From Pseudoduganella plicata (GTDB lineage Bacteria; Pseudomonadota; Gammaproteobacteria; Burkholderiales; Burkholderiaceae_D): DNA of 64,000 nucleotides. Of this stretch, positions 27,822-38,127 are shown piece by piece (the first letter of the stretch is position 1; each line of letters begins with the position of its first letter). The stretch is from NCBI RefSeq assembly GCF_004421005.1, contig NZ_CP038026.1:496001-560000 (forward strand). Direction: 5' to 3'. Under the pieces are notes generated by a model. It did no database searches and had not been told where the DNA came from. It saw only the letters and a program-made list of their open reading frames with translations. The position numbers were made by a program, and so were the translations under genes.

Positions 27822-29147
27822 ATGTTCGACGACACCCTGCATTTCCTAGCGAATCATCTCGAGTCTCCTGATTGGGCGAGGCTGGGAGAGCATTTGCCGT
27901 ATGAATGGGTCGAGCAGGCGGTGTTGAGCACGGAGGCGGCCAGTATCCGACATCGGCGTCTACCCGCTGAGCAGGTCGTGTGGCTGATGGTCGCGCTGGC
28001 TTTGTATAGGCACAAATCCATCAGCGAAGTGCTCGATGATCTTGGTTTGGCGGTACCGGATTCACAGACGCCATTCGTCAGCAAGAGTGCTGCGGCACAA
28101 GCCCGCCAACGCGTCGGACAAGCACCTTTGAAATGGCTATTCGAGCGTTCGGCCAGGCACTGGGTTGCGCAGGACAAGAAGGCCTATCTGTTCAAGGGGT
28201 TGCAGTTGTTCGCCATGGACGGAACAACCTTGCGTACGCACGACACGGTGGAAAATCGCGAGCATTTCGGGGCGCAAAGCTACGCGAGCGATACGGTCGC
28301 AAGCTATCCTCAGGTGCGAGGTGTCACCGTGACATCGCTCCCTACGCACTTGGTACACAGCGCCGTGTTTGGGCCGTACTCGACCAATGAAATGCTGTAT
28401 GCAAAGCAGCTGCTTGGCGCCATTCCGAATGAATCACTGACGGTTTTCGATCAAGGTTTTCTGTCAGCCGAGATCTTATGTGGCCTGACAGGCAGCGGCG
28501 CTGAACGGCACTTCATCATCTCGTCCAAATCGAATACCAAGTGGGAAGCAATCGAGGGCGAAAGCGAAGATATGCTGGTGCGCATGCGCGTCTCGCCCCA
28601 AGCCAGGGCCAAGTGCCCAGAGTTGCCCGAGTTCTGGGAAGCGCGGGCAATCACCGTCGTTGACGCCCAAGCACGCAAGCGCATCTTGCTGACGTCGCTA
28701 CGCGACCGCCGTCGCTACAAGCCAAGTGATATCGCCCTCTGCTACGACAAGCGCTGGGGAATTGAGACGAGTTACCGGGAGCTCAAGCAGACCATGCTCG
28801 GCACAGCGCTGACGCTGCGCTCGAAAACCGTGGACGGGGTATATCAGGAAATCTGGGGCACTCTTATTGCTTACAACCTAATCCGGCTCGAAATAGCCAA
28901 AGCCGCACTGGCCGTCAAGTGTGAACCGACCGAGGTAAGCTTCATCCGCGCTTTTCACCTAATCCAGTTTGAACTGCACTGGGCAGGGGTCACCAGGTCG
29001 TACGGAAAACTGCCTGCATCAATGAAGCACCTACGAGAAAGGTTGGTTAGCCTCCTGAACGACGAACGGCCCGGCCGCAAATGCGACCGGGCCGTCAAGG
29101 CAACGCCGAAGCGTTACGCCGTCCGGAAGGTCAAGAAGCTACCTTAA
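27822..29147 (+). CDS. IS4-family transposase
   Basis: This 441-residue DDE transposase has the IS4 layout. The N-terminal DUF4372-like helical part is followed by FAMDGTTLRTHDT with the first catalytic Asp. VFDQGF carries the second Asp, and YRELKQTMLG is the Y-(2)-R-(3)-E signature region with the catalytic Glu. Its length matches E. coli IS4 transposase. The stop codon TAA lies inside the right terminal repeat. It appears functional by sequence. Confidence 0.93.
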   Translation: MFDDTLHFLANHLESPDWARLGEHLPYEWVEQAVLSTEAASIRHRRLPAEQVVWLMVALALYRHKSISEVLDDLGLAVPDSQTPFVSKSAAAQARQRVGQAPLKWLFERSARHWVAQDKKAYLFKGLQLFAMDGTTLRTHDTVENREHFGAQSYASDTVASYPQVRGVTVTSLPTHLVHSAVFGPYSTNEMLYAKQLLGAIPNESLTVFDQGFLSAEILCGLTGSGAERHFIISSKSNTKWEAIEGESEDMLVRMRVSPQARAKCPELPEFWEARAITVVDAQARKRILLTSLRDRRRYKPSDIALCYDKRWGIETSYRELKQTMLGTALTLRSKTVDGVYQEIWGTLIAYNLIRLEIAKAALAVKCEPTEVSFIRAFHLIQFELHWAGVTRSYGKLPASMKHLRERLVSLLNDERPGRKCDRAVKATPKRYAVRKVKKLP

Positions 29148-29160
29148 CTGAACGGCATTA

Positions 29161-29172
29161 CTGCCCTGGCAG
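29161..29172. repeat. Target-site duplication, right copy
   Basis: This exact copy of the 12-base sequence follows the right end of the insertion sequence and runs into CGTTTTTTT, the T-tract of the original terminator. Removing the element and one copy restores AAAAACG-CTGCCCTGGCAG-CGTTTTT, a bidirectional terminator for the CBS gene and the EAL gene. Confidence 0.93.
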
Positions 29173-29204
29173 CGTTTTTTTATAGGTGGTGAAAGTCGGG
29201 CACA

Positions 29205-31460
29205 TCATGCCGGATGGAGCGATTCGCGGGCCAGCCAGTGGCCCAGGTCCTTGGCCGGCATTGGCCGGGCAAACAGATAACCCTGTGCCAGCGGGCAGCC
29301 CAGGTGATACAGCACCTGCGCCTGGCGTTCGTCCTCGACGCCTTCGGCCACGATCGACAGCCCCAGGTTCGTGCCCAGCTGAATCACCATTTCGGCGATG
29401 CTGCTGCCGCGCGACGAGCCCGTGATCTCGGTGACGAACGCGCGGTCGATCTTGAGGCGGTCGACCTGCAGCCGCTGCAGGTGCGACAGCGACGAGAAGC
29501 CCGTGCCGAAATCGTCGATCGCCACCTTGACGCCCGTGCGGCGCACCTGGTTCAGCATTTCGATCAGCATGTCCGGCTCTTCCATCGCCATCGATTCCGT
29601 GATTTCCAGCTCCACGTATTCGGGCGGCGCGCCGGTATCGTCCAGTGCCCGGCGCAGCATCGACAGGAATTGCGGATGGCGGAACTGCACCTGCGAGACG
29701 TTGACGGACATCGTGAACGCCCGGTGTCCGGCCGTACGCAGGCGCACCAGTTCCACGCAGGCCGTGCGCAGCACCCATTCCCCCAGCTCGATGATCAGGC
29801 CCGAATATTCGGCGATGGGGATAAAGCGGTCCGGCGGCACGAACTTGCCGTCCGGCGTGCGCCAGCGCAGCAGCGCTTCGGCGCCGACGGGGCGGCGCGT
29901 GGCCAGGTCGATCTGCGGCTGGTACATGACGAACAGCTCGTTGTGGCTGAACGCGGTACGCAGCGCGTGCATCATGCGCACCCGTTCGCGGATCTCGACG
30001 CCCATATTGCGCGAGAAGTAGAAGTAGCCGGCGCGCTGCTGCGACTTGGCGCGCTTGAGCGCGATGTCGGCGTCCTTCAGCGCGTCGGAACCGCTGCCGT
30101 CATGCTCGACCAGCCGCACGAGGCCCAGCGTCGCCGTCTGTTGCACGTCCTGGCCTTCGATATTGAACGGTTGCTGGAACAAGGCCAGGATATGCGCCGG
30201 ATTGACCTCCTGCTCGTCGCCCAGCACGCAGAAGATGTCGCCGCCGATGCGCGCAACCGTCATCTCGTGGCCCAGCCCCTGGCGCAGCCGTGCGCCCACG
30301 GCCGCCAGCAGCTGGTCGCCGAACTCATGGCCCAGCGCGTCGTTGGTCTCCGCGAAGTGATCGAGGTCGACCAGTGCCAGCACGGCTTCCTCGCGTCCCG
30401 GCCCTGCCACCGTGGCATCGAGGATCTCGACCAGGCGCGTGCGATTCGGCAGTTTCGACAACGTGTCGTAGAACGCGGCGTCGTGCAGGTGCGCCAATAG
30501 CTCCACGTTGTCCAGGCCCACCGCCACATTGGCGGAGAAGACGTCCAGCAGGCGCTCTTCCAGTTCCGTCGGGGCGCGTGCCACTTCCAGTTGCGCGACA
30601 AACGTGCGACAGGCCTTGCCGGCGAAGTACAGCGCCACGCCGTGCCCGGTGTACAGGTTGCGTTGCGCTGCCAGTGCCTGCGCTGCCAGCGATGCGGGCA
30701 GCGTATCGCGTTCGAATGCGCGGCCCTCAAAGGCCAGCCAGGCGCCCGTTGCCGCCATCACGTGCAGCGTTTCGCCGTCGCAGCCTTCCAGCGCGCACAA
30801 CAGGCCGCTGCACGGCTGTCCCAGCAGCGTCGCCGCCTGCGCGAGCACGCCGCCAGCGAAACTGCCCACGCCGTGCAGCGCCATCAGCTGCGTGCTGGCG
30901 TGGACGATCTGGTTCAGACCACGCCGGCCGTCGCTGATCTTGCGGATCTGTTCATACGAGCGGATCGCCGCCGTGACGGTGGTGTACAGTTTGATGCGGG
31001 TGAGTTCGGACTTGGTCTTGTAGTCGTTGATGTCGAAGTCGCGGATGGCGTCGATCTCCGGCGCGTAGCCGGGCTGGCCGGTGCGCAGGATGATACGCAC
31101 GTCCGCCAGCTTCAGCGTCTCGCGGATGTGCCGCACCAGATGCAGGCCGGCGTCGTCCTGCTCCATCACCACGTCGAGCAGGATCACGGCGATGTCGGGT
31201 TCCACGCGCAGCAGCTCGCGCGCCTGGGCCGCCGAGTAGGCATGCACGAACTGCAGCGGCCGCCCCTGCATGTCCAGGCTGCCCAGCGCGAAAGTGGTGG
31301 TGGAGTGGACGTCCGCGTCGTCGTCGACGATCATCACGCGCCATACGCTGCTCGGGCCCTGCTGCGCCGGACCGGCGGCGGGCACCGGCGCTTCGTCCAG
31401 GAAGATCAGGTCGTCCTGGTCGTCCCCGGCATGCGCGGTGGGAGTCATCGATGAGGGCAT
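29205..31460 (-). CDS. Response regulator with DUF3369, degenerate GGDEF and intact EAL domains
   Basis: This 751-residue protein probably hydrolyses cyclic di-GMP on a phosphorylation cue. The receiver (residues 41-165) has the acidic pocket DDD at 46-48 and phospho-site Asp96 in LLDVV. DUF3369 covers about 175-310. The GGDEF domain (about 325-480) reads RIGGDIFCV, so diguanylate cyclase activity is unlikely. The EAL domain (about 490-745) keeps GAEALLRW, EITES, DDFGTGFSS, LKIDRAF and AEGVE. No kinase is adjacent. Its natural terminator has been broken by the insertion sequence downstream. Confidence 0.92.
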   Translation of the reverse strand: MPSSMTPTAHAGDDQDDLIFLDEAPVPAAGPAQQGPSSVWRVMIVDDDADVHSTTTFALGSLDMQGRPLQFVHAYSAAQARELLRVEPDIAVILLDVVMEQDDAGLHLVRHIRETLKLADVRIILRTGQPGYAPEIDAIRDFDINDYKTKSELTRIKLYTTVTAAIRSYEQIRKISDGRRGLNQIVHASTQLMALHGVGSFAGGVLAQAATLLGQPCSGLLCALEGCDGETLHVMAATGAWLAFEGRAFERDTLPASLAAQALAAQRNLYTGHGVALYFAGKACRTFVAQLEVARAPTELEERLLDVFSANVAVGLDNVELLAHLHDAAFYDTLSKLPNRTRLVEILDATVAGPGREEAVLALVDLDHFAETNDALGHEFGDQLLAAVGARLRQGLGHEMTVARIGGDIFCVLGDEQEVNPAHILALFQQPFNIEGQDVQQTATLGLVRLVEHDGSGSDALKDADIALKRAKSQQRAGYFYFSRNMGVEIRERVRMMHALRTAFSHNELFVMYQPQIDLATRRPVGAEALLRWRTPDGKFVPPDRFIPIAEYSGLIIELGEWVLRTACVELVRLRTAGHRAFTMSVNVSQVQFRHPQFLSMLRRALDDTGAPPEYVELEITESMAMEEPDMLIEMLNQVRRTGVKVAIDDFGTGFSSLSHLQRLQVDRLKIDRAFVTEITGSSRGSSIAEMVIQLGTNLGLSIVAEGVEDERQAQVLYHLGCPLAQGYLFARPMPAKDLGHWLARESLHPA

Positions 31461-31712
31461 GCGTCCTTCTCCAAATATTGCCTTGAGTGCCTTGGTTTGC
31501 CGGCCTAAGTATATAGTGATTTGAATAATATTCGGGAGAAGACTGCTGCAAGGAGCCGAATGTGGCCTGAAATCATGAAATTACACCAAGGAAACGATGT
31601 TTTTCTGCAATACGCAGGCGCCGCCGCGCGCGGTCCGGCGCTGGCAGAGACGATGCCAAAGCGGTAAAATTGACGATTCCTTCCTCAGTTACCTGTTCTC
31701 AGATCCCACACT

Positions 31713-32819
31713 ATGTCCGGCAATTCCTTTGGCAAGCTGTTCACCGTCAGCACTTTTGGCGAATCCCACGGACCGGCGATCGGTTGCGTCATCGATGGCT
31801 GCCCGCCGGGCCTGGCGTTGTCCGAAGCCGACATTCAGCCCGAGCTGGACCGGCGCAAGCCCGGCACATCGCGCCATGTGACGCAGCGCCAGGAGCCCGA
31901 TGCCGTGCAGATCCTGTCCGGTGTCTACGAGGGCGTGACGACCGGCACGCCGATCGCGCTGCTGATCCGCAACGAGGATCAGCGCAGCAAGGATTACGGC
32001 AATATCGTCGACAGCTTCCGTCCGGGCCACGCCGACTACACGTACTGGCATAAATACGGCGTGCGCGATCCGCGCGGCGGCGGCCGTTCGTCGGCGCGGC
32101 TGACCGCGCCCGTGGTGGGCGCCGCCGCGATTGCCAAGAAGTGGCTGAAGGAGAAACACGGCACGGAATTCCTGGGTTGCATGAGCCAACTGGGCGAGAT
32201 CGAGGTGCCGTTCCAGGACTGGGGGCACGTCGGCGCCAATCCGTTTTTCGCGGCCACGGGCGACGCGGCCCTGATCGCGCGCATGGAAACCTACATGGAC
32301 GACCTGCGCAAGGCCGGCGATTCGATCGGTGCCCGTATCGACGTCGTCGCCCGCAACGTGCCGGTGGGTCTGGGCCAGCCGATCTACGACAAGCTCGATG
32401 CCGATATCGCCTATGCGATGATGGGAATTAACGCCGTCAAGGGCATCGAGATCGGCGCCGGCTTCCGCTCGGTGGCGCAGCGCGGCTCGGAGCATGGCGA
32501 CGAGCTGACGCCGCAGGGCTTCGTCGGCAACAACGCGGGCGGCATCCTGGGCGGCATTTCGACGGGCCAGGACATCACGGTCTCCATCGCGATCAAGCCG
32601 ACGTCGTCGATCCGCACGCCGCGCCGCTCCATCGACAAGGATGGCAATCCCGTCACCGTCGAGACGTTCGGCCGCCACGATCCGTGCGTGGGCATCCGCG
32701 CCACGCCGATCGCCGAGGCGATGCTGGCGCTGGTGCTGATGGACCACGCGCTGATGCACCGTGCCCAGTGCGGCGACGTCAGCGTGCGCACGCCGGACAT
32801 CGCCCGCGCCGGGCGCTGA
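31713..32819 (+). CDS. aroC: Chorismate synthase
   Basis: This 368-residue FMN-dependent enzyme makes chorismate from EPSP, the last common step to aromatic amino acids. It starts with [18 protein letters not shown] and contains [11 protein letters not shown] and the [10 protein letters not shown] and KPTSSI blocks, all family signatures. Length is as expected. It is monocistronic here, divergent from the EAL gene. The 252-base gap contains AT-rich stretches but no promoter I can call with confidence. Confidence 0.96.
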   Translation: MSGNSFGKLFTVSTFGESHGPAIGCVIDGCPPGLALSEADIQPELDRRKPGTSRHVTQRQEPDAVQILSGVYEGVTTGTPIALLIRNEDQRSKDYGNIVDSFRPGHADYTYWHKYGVRDPRGGGRSSARLTAPVVGAAAIAKKWLKEKHGTEFLGCMSQLGEIEVPFQDWGHVGANPFFAATGDAALIARMETYMDDLRKAGDSIGARIDVVARNVPVGLGQPIYDKLDADIAYAMMGINAVKGIEIGAGFRSVAQRGSEHGDELTPQGFVGNNAGGILGGISTGQDITVSIAIKPTSSIRTPRRSIDKDGNPVTVETFGRHDPCVGIRATPIAEAMLALVLMDHALMHRAQCGDVSVRTPDIARAGR

Positions 32820-32831
32820 GCCAACGCAGCA

Positions 32832-34322
32832 CTAAGCGGCCCGGCTCGATTCGACGTCGAGCTGGTGGCGCCGCTCGACGGCCCGCACCACCAGCGCGCG
32901 CATGTCGTTGAGCAGCGCGAATTCCGGCTGCGACAGGTCGATGGGCGGGAACGTCTCGTCCCAGTCGCCGTACAGGAAGCCGGCCGGCTGTCCGTGCGAC
33001 GTCAGCGGCAGGATGACGAAGCTGCGCGCCTCGGCCAATGTGCTTTTCCACCATTGCGGCAGCTTGGCCGCGAACTTCGGATCGCGCGCGTTCTCGATGA
33101 AGATGACGCGGTCGCTGGTGAGCGCCGCGTGGAACACGTTGGGCTGGTAGCTGTCCTCGAACGACATGTCTTCCAGCTGGTCCTTCAGCGACTCGCCGAA
33201 GCACATGCGCGCCGAGTAGCGGTTCTCGCGGCGGTTGCGCACGAACGCGACGGCGCGGGAAAAATCCAGACCCTTGTAGACGGTTTCCAGCGCGATCGAC
33301 ACCATCTGGCCGGGACTGGCGTTGTCCGCCATGTCGCGCATTTCCGCCAGTCCGCTTTGCAGGATGCGGTTGCCGGCCGCGCGCTGGCGCGTACGCGCCA
33401 TCTCCCTGGCGCGCCGTTCGGCGGGCTTCGACAGCGGTGCGACCGACAGGTCGGCGGCGCCGGTCTGGCGCGCGCGGGCGATGGCGCCGGCGGCCAGTTC
33501 CGTGTCCAGGCCCAGCATCGGCGCGTAGAGTTCCGTGACGCGCCGCACTTCGGCCGCGCCTTCCTCGCTGTCGTGCCATAGCGATTCGGCGCAGCGGCGC
33601 GCCAGGGTCGAGATGGCGGCGATCCAGTCGGCGTGGCTTACAGGCGTATCCGGGTCGATTGGCTCGATGCTGCGCATGCCTGCCAGCAGGTTGGCCGGCA
33701 GGCCCCAGTGCAACGCCGTGGCGCGGCCGATGTCGGGCAGCCCGATGCCCAGCAGCGCTTCGGCCGCGGCATCCTCGTTGCCCACACCTCCCAGCTGCTG
33801 CAGGCGCGGCCACGCCTCCGGCATGTAGAAGGTCACCATCATGCGTCCCAGCGTGTGCAGCATCGAGCACACCACCGCCTCCTCGGCGTGCAGGCTGTGC
33901 ACGCTGCCAGCCAGTTCGCGCGCGACCAGACCGGCCAGCAGCGCCTTTTCCATTTCGATGTGGGCGTGGGCCGAGTCGGGCCGCGCCACCGACAGTTCCT
34001 CGATCAGTTTCAGCCCCAGTGCCAGATGGCCGATCGCCTCGGTGCCCAGCACCAGCACGGCCTTCGTCACGGTGCTGACGTGCTGGCCGAACGCCGAATA
34101 CATGCCGCTGTTGGCGAGGCGCAGCACCTTCTGCGTCAGCACCGGGTCGCCCAGCACGGTCTCCGTCATGCTGAACTGGCTGTCCTCCTCGCCGCGCATG
34201 GCGCCCAGGATGGCGCCGATGGCCTTGGCAAAGCCGGGCATGTCGCCCTGGCGGCGGTTGCGCTCCCATAGCAGCGCAAGGGTCTGTTCGCCGGCGCTGC
34301 CGGCCTTGATCTTTTCCGTCAT
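32832..34322 (-). CDS. HDOD-domain signalling protein with C-terminal GAF-like domain
   Basis: This 496-residue protein has an HDOD domain over about residues 25-230 (FSMTETVLGDPVLTQKVLRLANSG region, MLHTLGRMMVTFYMPEAW). A C-terminal GAF-like sensory domain covers about 330-480. HDOD proteins act as non-enzymatic regulators in signalling and motility networks. The start overlaps the stop of the upstream PAS-GGDEF-EAL gene by four bases (ATGA), so the two are translationally coupled and probably work together. Confidence 0.85.
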   Translation of the reverse strand: MTEKIKAGSAGEQTLALLWERNRRQGDMPGFAKAIGAILGAMRGEEDSQFSMTETVLGDPVLTQKVLRLANSGMYSAFGQHVSTVTKAVLVLGTEAIGHLALGLKLIEELSVARPDSAHAHIEMEKALLAGLVARELAGSVHSLHAEEAVVCSMLHTLGRMMVTFYMPEAWPRLQQLGGVGNEDAAAEALLGIGLPDIGRATALHWGLPANLLAGMRSIEPIDPDTPVSHADWIAAISTLARRCAESLWHDSEEGAAEVRRVTELYAPMLGLDTELAAGAIARARQTGAADLSVAPLSKPAERRAREMARTRQRAAGNRILQSGLAEMRDMADNASPGQMVSIALETVYKGLDFSRAVAFVRNRRENRYSARMCFGESLKDQLEDMSFEDSYQPNVFHAALTSDRVIFIENARDPKFAAKLPQWWKSTLAEARSFVILPLTSHGQPAGFLYGDWDETFPPIDLSQPEFALLNDMRALVVRAVERRHQLDVESSRAA

Positions 34323-36070
34323 CCTGCCACCCGTTGCGGCTTTTCCGGCATCGCGTCCCGAGTCACGTCTTTACGCACGTCCCGAATCACATCCCTGTAA
34401 TGGCGCTCCGTCAGCGCGGCAACAGCGACGTTGGCCGCCATCGGCTTGCCCGTCAGGTAGCCCTGAACATAGCGGCAGCCCCGCTCGCCCATGTACTGCA
34501 TCTGTTCTTCCGTCTCGACGCCCTCCGCGACGACGGACAGCGACAGGTGCCGGGCCAGGTCCAGCACCGCGTTGCAGATGGCGCCGTCCTTCTGCGAGCC
34601 GGGCAGGTCGCGGATAAAGGCGCGGTCGATCTTCAGCACGGAGATGGGGAAATTCTTCAGGTAGGCCAGCGACGAGTAGCCGGTGCCGAAATCGTCGATT
34701 GCGATCCGGGCGCGCCGCTCGGCCATCTTGCCAAGTATCGCCTCGGCGTGTACGGGGTCGGTCATCAGGGTACCTTCGGTGATTTCCAGGACCAGGCGCT
34801 CGCCCGGCAGGCCGGAATAGGCCAGCGCGTCGTCCAGCACGTCGAGGAATTTGTCGCTGCGGAACTGGCGCGGGCTGATATTGACGGATATATACAGAGG
34901 CCGGCGGGCCGCGTCCTCGAAGTGTCTGAGCTGCACGCAGGCTGCCTTCAGCGCCCACGCCCCCAGCAGGTTGATCAACCCATTGGCCTCGGCGAGGGGG
35001 ATGAAACGGGCCGGCGGCACCATGCCGATCGTCGGGTGCTTCCAGCGCATCAGTGTCTCGAAGCCTTCGATCTCGCGCGTGGCCGCATCCACGATGGGCT
35101 GGTAGTACAGCATGAACTCGCCCTCGCGCACGGCCTTGAACATGGCCGCCTCCAGCGAGATGTCGTCTTCCGTCGGACCGCTGGCGCGCGGTGTGTAGAC
35201 GACGCAGCGCGCCTTTCCCGTCTCCTTGGCGCGCGACAGGGCGGCGTCGGCCAGTGCCACCAGGCGTATCTCGTCCTCGGCATGCAGCGGATAGACGGCC
35301 ACGCCGACGGACGCGCCCACATAGACCGTGTGCTGCTCCACCTCGAACGGCGCCTGCAGCGCGGCCAGCAGACGGCCCGTCACGAGCCGGATCTGCGCCT
35401 CGTTGAAGGTGCCCGGCAGGACGGCGACGAACTCGTCGCCGCCGATGCGGGCCAGCGTGTCGCTGTCGCGCAGCACGCGGCGCAGGCGCGCGGCGGCCGT
35501 GCGCAGCACTGTATCGCCGGCCGGATGACCGAGGCCGTCGTTGACCTTCTTGAAGTTGTCCAGGCCGACGGCGGCGACGGCGAAACCCAGGCCCGTGCGG
35601 CGCGCATGGGCGATTGTCGTGCGGATCCGGTCGGACAGCAGCAGGCGGTTGGGCAGGTCCGTCAGTGCGTCGTGCGTCGCCATATGGCGCAGGCATTCCT
35701 CGCTGGCGTGCTGCGCAGACAGGTCGCGGCCCACTACCAGCAGCCCGTCCGCGGCGAACGACGAGACGCGCAGCGCGAACGGGATGTCCGTGTCCGGCGC
35801 GCGCAGGCGCACGTTGACGCACGCCAGGCCGCCGCCAAGGGCCGTGCCCGGGGCCCCCGCGAGGCGTTCATGGTCGGACTCGCACACCAGCGAACGCAAC
35901 GTGCGGCCTCTCAGTTTCGGCACGTCGGTCAGCGCCGCGCTGCGGCGGCTGGCAAAGCGGATGACGCCGCGCGCGTCGACGCGGAACACGACGTCGCCCG
36001 CTTCCTCGAGCAAGGCGTCGAAGGCCGGCGGCACATCGGGTTGCAGGGCGATGGCGGTACTGGACTGCAT
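34319..36070 (-). CDS. PAS-GGDEF-EAL cyclic di-GMP protein
   Basis: This 583-residue protein has a PAS sensor (about residues 12-115), an intact GGDEF domain (about 130-290, RIGGDEFVAVLP) and an EAL domain (about 310-560). The EAL motif itself reads ETLMRW, with Ala replaced by Thr but the metal-binding Glu kept. DDFGTGYSS, LKIDRAFIRD and AEGVETEEQ are intact. Both synthesis and breakdown of cyclic di-GMP are possible. No membrane segment is present, so the PAS domain reads a cytoplasmic signal. It is coupled to the HDOD gene. Confidence 0.9.
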   Translation of the reverse strand: MQSSTAIALQPDVPPAFDALLEEAGDVVFRVDARGVIRFASRRSAALTDVPKLRGRTLRSLVCESDHERLAGAPGTALGGGLACVNVRLRAPDTDIPFALRVSSFAADGLLVVGRDLSAQHASEECLRHMATHDALTDLPNRLLLSDRIRTTIAHARRTGLGFAVAAVGLDNFKKVNDGLGHPAGDTVLRTAAARLRRVLRDSDTLARIGGDEFVAVLPGTFNEAQIRLVTGRLLAALQAPFEVEQHTVYVGASVGVAVYPLHAEDEIRLVALADAALSRAKETGKARCVVYTPRASGPTEDDISLEAAMFKAVREGEFMLYYQPIVDAATREIEGFETLMRWKHPTIGMVPPARFIPLAEANGLINLLGAWALKAACVQLRHFEDAARRPLYISVNISPRQFRSDKFLDVLDDALAYSGLPGERLVLEITEGTLMTDPVHAEAILGKMAERRARIAIDDFGTGYSSLAYLKNFPISVLKIDRAFIRDLPGSQKDGAICNAVLDLARHLSLSVVAEGVETEEQMQYMGERGCRYVQGYLTGKPMAANVAVAALTERHYRDVIRDVRKDVTRDAMPEKPQRVAG

Positions 36071-36328
36071 CGTGGGCTCGTTCTTTCAGGTCGGCTACGG
36101 AACGGCCCGCACGCACTCTCGTCCGGGCCAGCAGGAAATGTATCATCTCCCCGTCAACAATTACATGGGAATAGGCAACATTTACTGCGATAAACATGAA
36201 AATGGCCGGATCCGGTCAGGATTGCTGTTCCAGGTCAATCTTTCGTCGGCATTGCACGGACCCGCCGAGCTTGCGGTAGCGGAGCCTTTCCGCTAGCCTG
36301 CAACGACAGCGCAATCGGGGAGGGCAGC

Positions 36329-38016
36329 GTGAACGGATTCGACACCCATGAAGTCCTGAACCAGGTAGAACCGTTCGGCGACGTCAACCTCTTTACCGCC
36401 GACCCCGCGCTGGGCGAGGCGCTGGTGCGCGAAGGCGGGGCGGACGCGGTGAGGTCGCTGACGGCGCTGGGCGAACGGCTCGGACGCACCGCCACGCTGG
36501 ACCTGGCTCGCCAGGCCAACGGCAACGAACCGGTGCTGCACCATTTCGACCGGGCCGGTCGCCGCATCGACGACGTCGATTTTCATCCCGCCTGGCATGC
36601 GCTGATGGCGCTGCTGATCCGCGAAGGCGCGCATTCGTCGCCACGGGAAGCGCCCGGCCCGGCGCCCAGGTGGCGCGGGCCGCCCGTTACATCCTCTTCG
36701 GCCAACTGGAAAACGGCTCGCAGTGCCCTGTCACCATGACGTATGCCAGCGTGCCGGCACTGCGCCACTCGCCGCGGCTGGCTGCGCGCTGGCTGCCGAA
36801 GACCCTCTCGCGCGAGTACGATCCGCGCCCGCTGCCGGTGTCGGCCAAGCATGGCGCGCTGATCGGCATGGGGATGACGGCGAAGCGGGGCGGCTCGGAC
36901 GTGCGCAGCAATACCACCCGCGCCGAACCCGTGGCGCCGGCGGCGGCGCGTGCCGTGTTTGGCGACGACGGCGAGGACGTCTACCGGCTCGTCGGCCACA
37001 AGTGGTTCTTCTCGGCGCCGCAGGCGGATGCCCATCTGGTACTGGCGCGGACGGAAGACCGTGGCAGTGCGGGCCTGTCGTGCTTCCTCGTGCCGCGGTT
37101 CCTGGACGACGGCACGCACAACGGCGTGCGCGTGCAGCGCCTGAAGGACAAGGTGGGCAACCGCTCGAACGCGTCGGCGGAGGTGGAGTTCACCGGCGCC
37201 TACGGCTGGCTGCTGGGGCAGCCGGGACGGGGCATCCCGACCATCCTGGAAATGGGCAGCCACACCAGGCTGGACTGCGTGCTGGGCAGCACGGGCATCA
37301 TGCGCGCCGCGCTGACGCAGGCGCTGCACCACGCGCGCCACCGCTGCGCTTTCGGGCGGACGCTGGCGGACCAGCCACTGATGCGCAACGTGCTCGCCGA
37401 CCTGGCGCTGGAATCGGAAGCGGCAACGGCCTTCGCGCTGCGGCTGGCGCGCTGCTTCGACGCCCCAGGCGATCCGGCGGCGGCGGCGCTGGCGTGGATA
37501 CTGACGCCTGCGGGGAAATACTGGATCTGCAAGCGCGGTCCGGCGTTCGGCGCGGAGGCGATGGAGGTGCTGGGCGGCACCGGCTACGTCGAGGACAGCT
37601 CACTGGGACGTCTTTACCGCGAACTGCCCGTCAATTCGATCTGGGAAGGGTCGGGCAACGTGATGTGCCTGGATCTGCTGCGCGCATTGAGCAGGTCTCC
37701 CGCTCCGGCGCAGGCGCTGGCGGCGGAGCTGACGGCTGCCGCCACGGCCAATGTCGACTACACGGCATTCGTCCGGCGGCTGCTGGCGGATCTGGCGCAA
37801 CCGCCAGCCGGACCGGAAGCGGAGTTCGGTGCCCGACTGCTGGCCGAGCGCATCGTGCTGGCCGTACAGGCGGGCCTGCTGCTGCATGCGCCGGCGTTCG
37901 TCTCGTCCGCGTTTGTTGCGTCGCGGCTGGCGGATGCTCCCGGCGGCGCGTACGGGCGGCTGCCGGCGGGCACGGATTGCGAGCACATTCTGGCCCGGGC
38001 GCTGGTCGCGGCATAG
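36329..38016 (+). pseudogene. aidB: AidB-like acyl-CoA dehydrogenase, split by a one-base deletion
   Basis: Two adjacent frames together give a full AidB, the flavoprotein of the adaptive response to alkylation. The first frame (36329, GTG after GGGAGGG) covers the N-terminal domain up to the FHPAWHALMALL region. The second, from about 36652 to 38016, covers ARPGAQVARAARY to the C-terminus and includes GMTAKRGGSDVRSNTT and LPVNSIWEGSGNVMCLD. Restoring one base at 36651/36652 gives R-E-A-A-R-P-G-A-Q-V, which aligns with E. coli E-E-D-A-R-S-G-A-F-V. Everything else is intact. The break is either very recent or a sequencing error in a GC-rich run. Confidence 0.85.
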
Positions 38017-38127
38017 GGAAGAGGGCAGCCCGGCACGGCAGACATGGACAGCGCTTGCCTGCGGCTGGGATAATGCGGCACAAACGACACAACGATCGCA
38101 CAACGCAGATAGCAAAGAAACAATCAA

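Larger units (their letters stand above)
27742..29160 (+). mobile_element. IS4-family (IS4 group) insertion sequence, complete, 1,419 bp
   Basis: The element is bounded by perfect 18-base inverted repeats (27742-27759 and 29143-29160, TAATGCCGTTCAGTTAAG) and by exact 12-base direct repeats. It carries one intact transposase gene. The end sequence, size and 12-base duplication fit the group of E. coli IS4. It looks recent: both ends, the duplication and the open reading frame are undamaged, and its base composition is less GC-rich than the surroundings. It sits between two convergent genes, inside their shared terminator. Confidence 0.95.
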
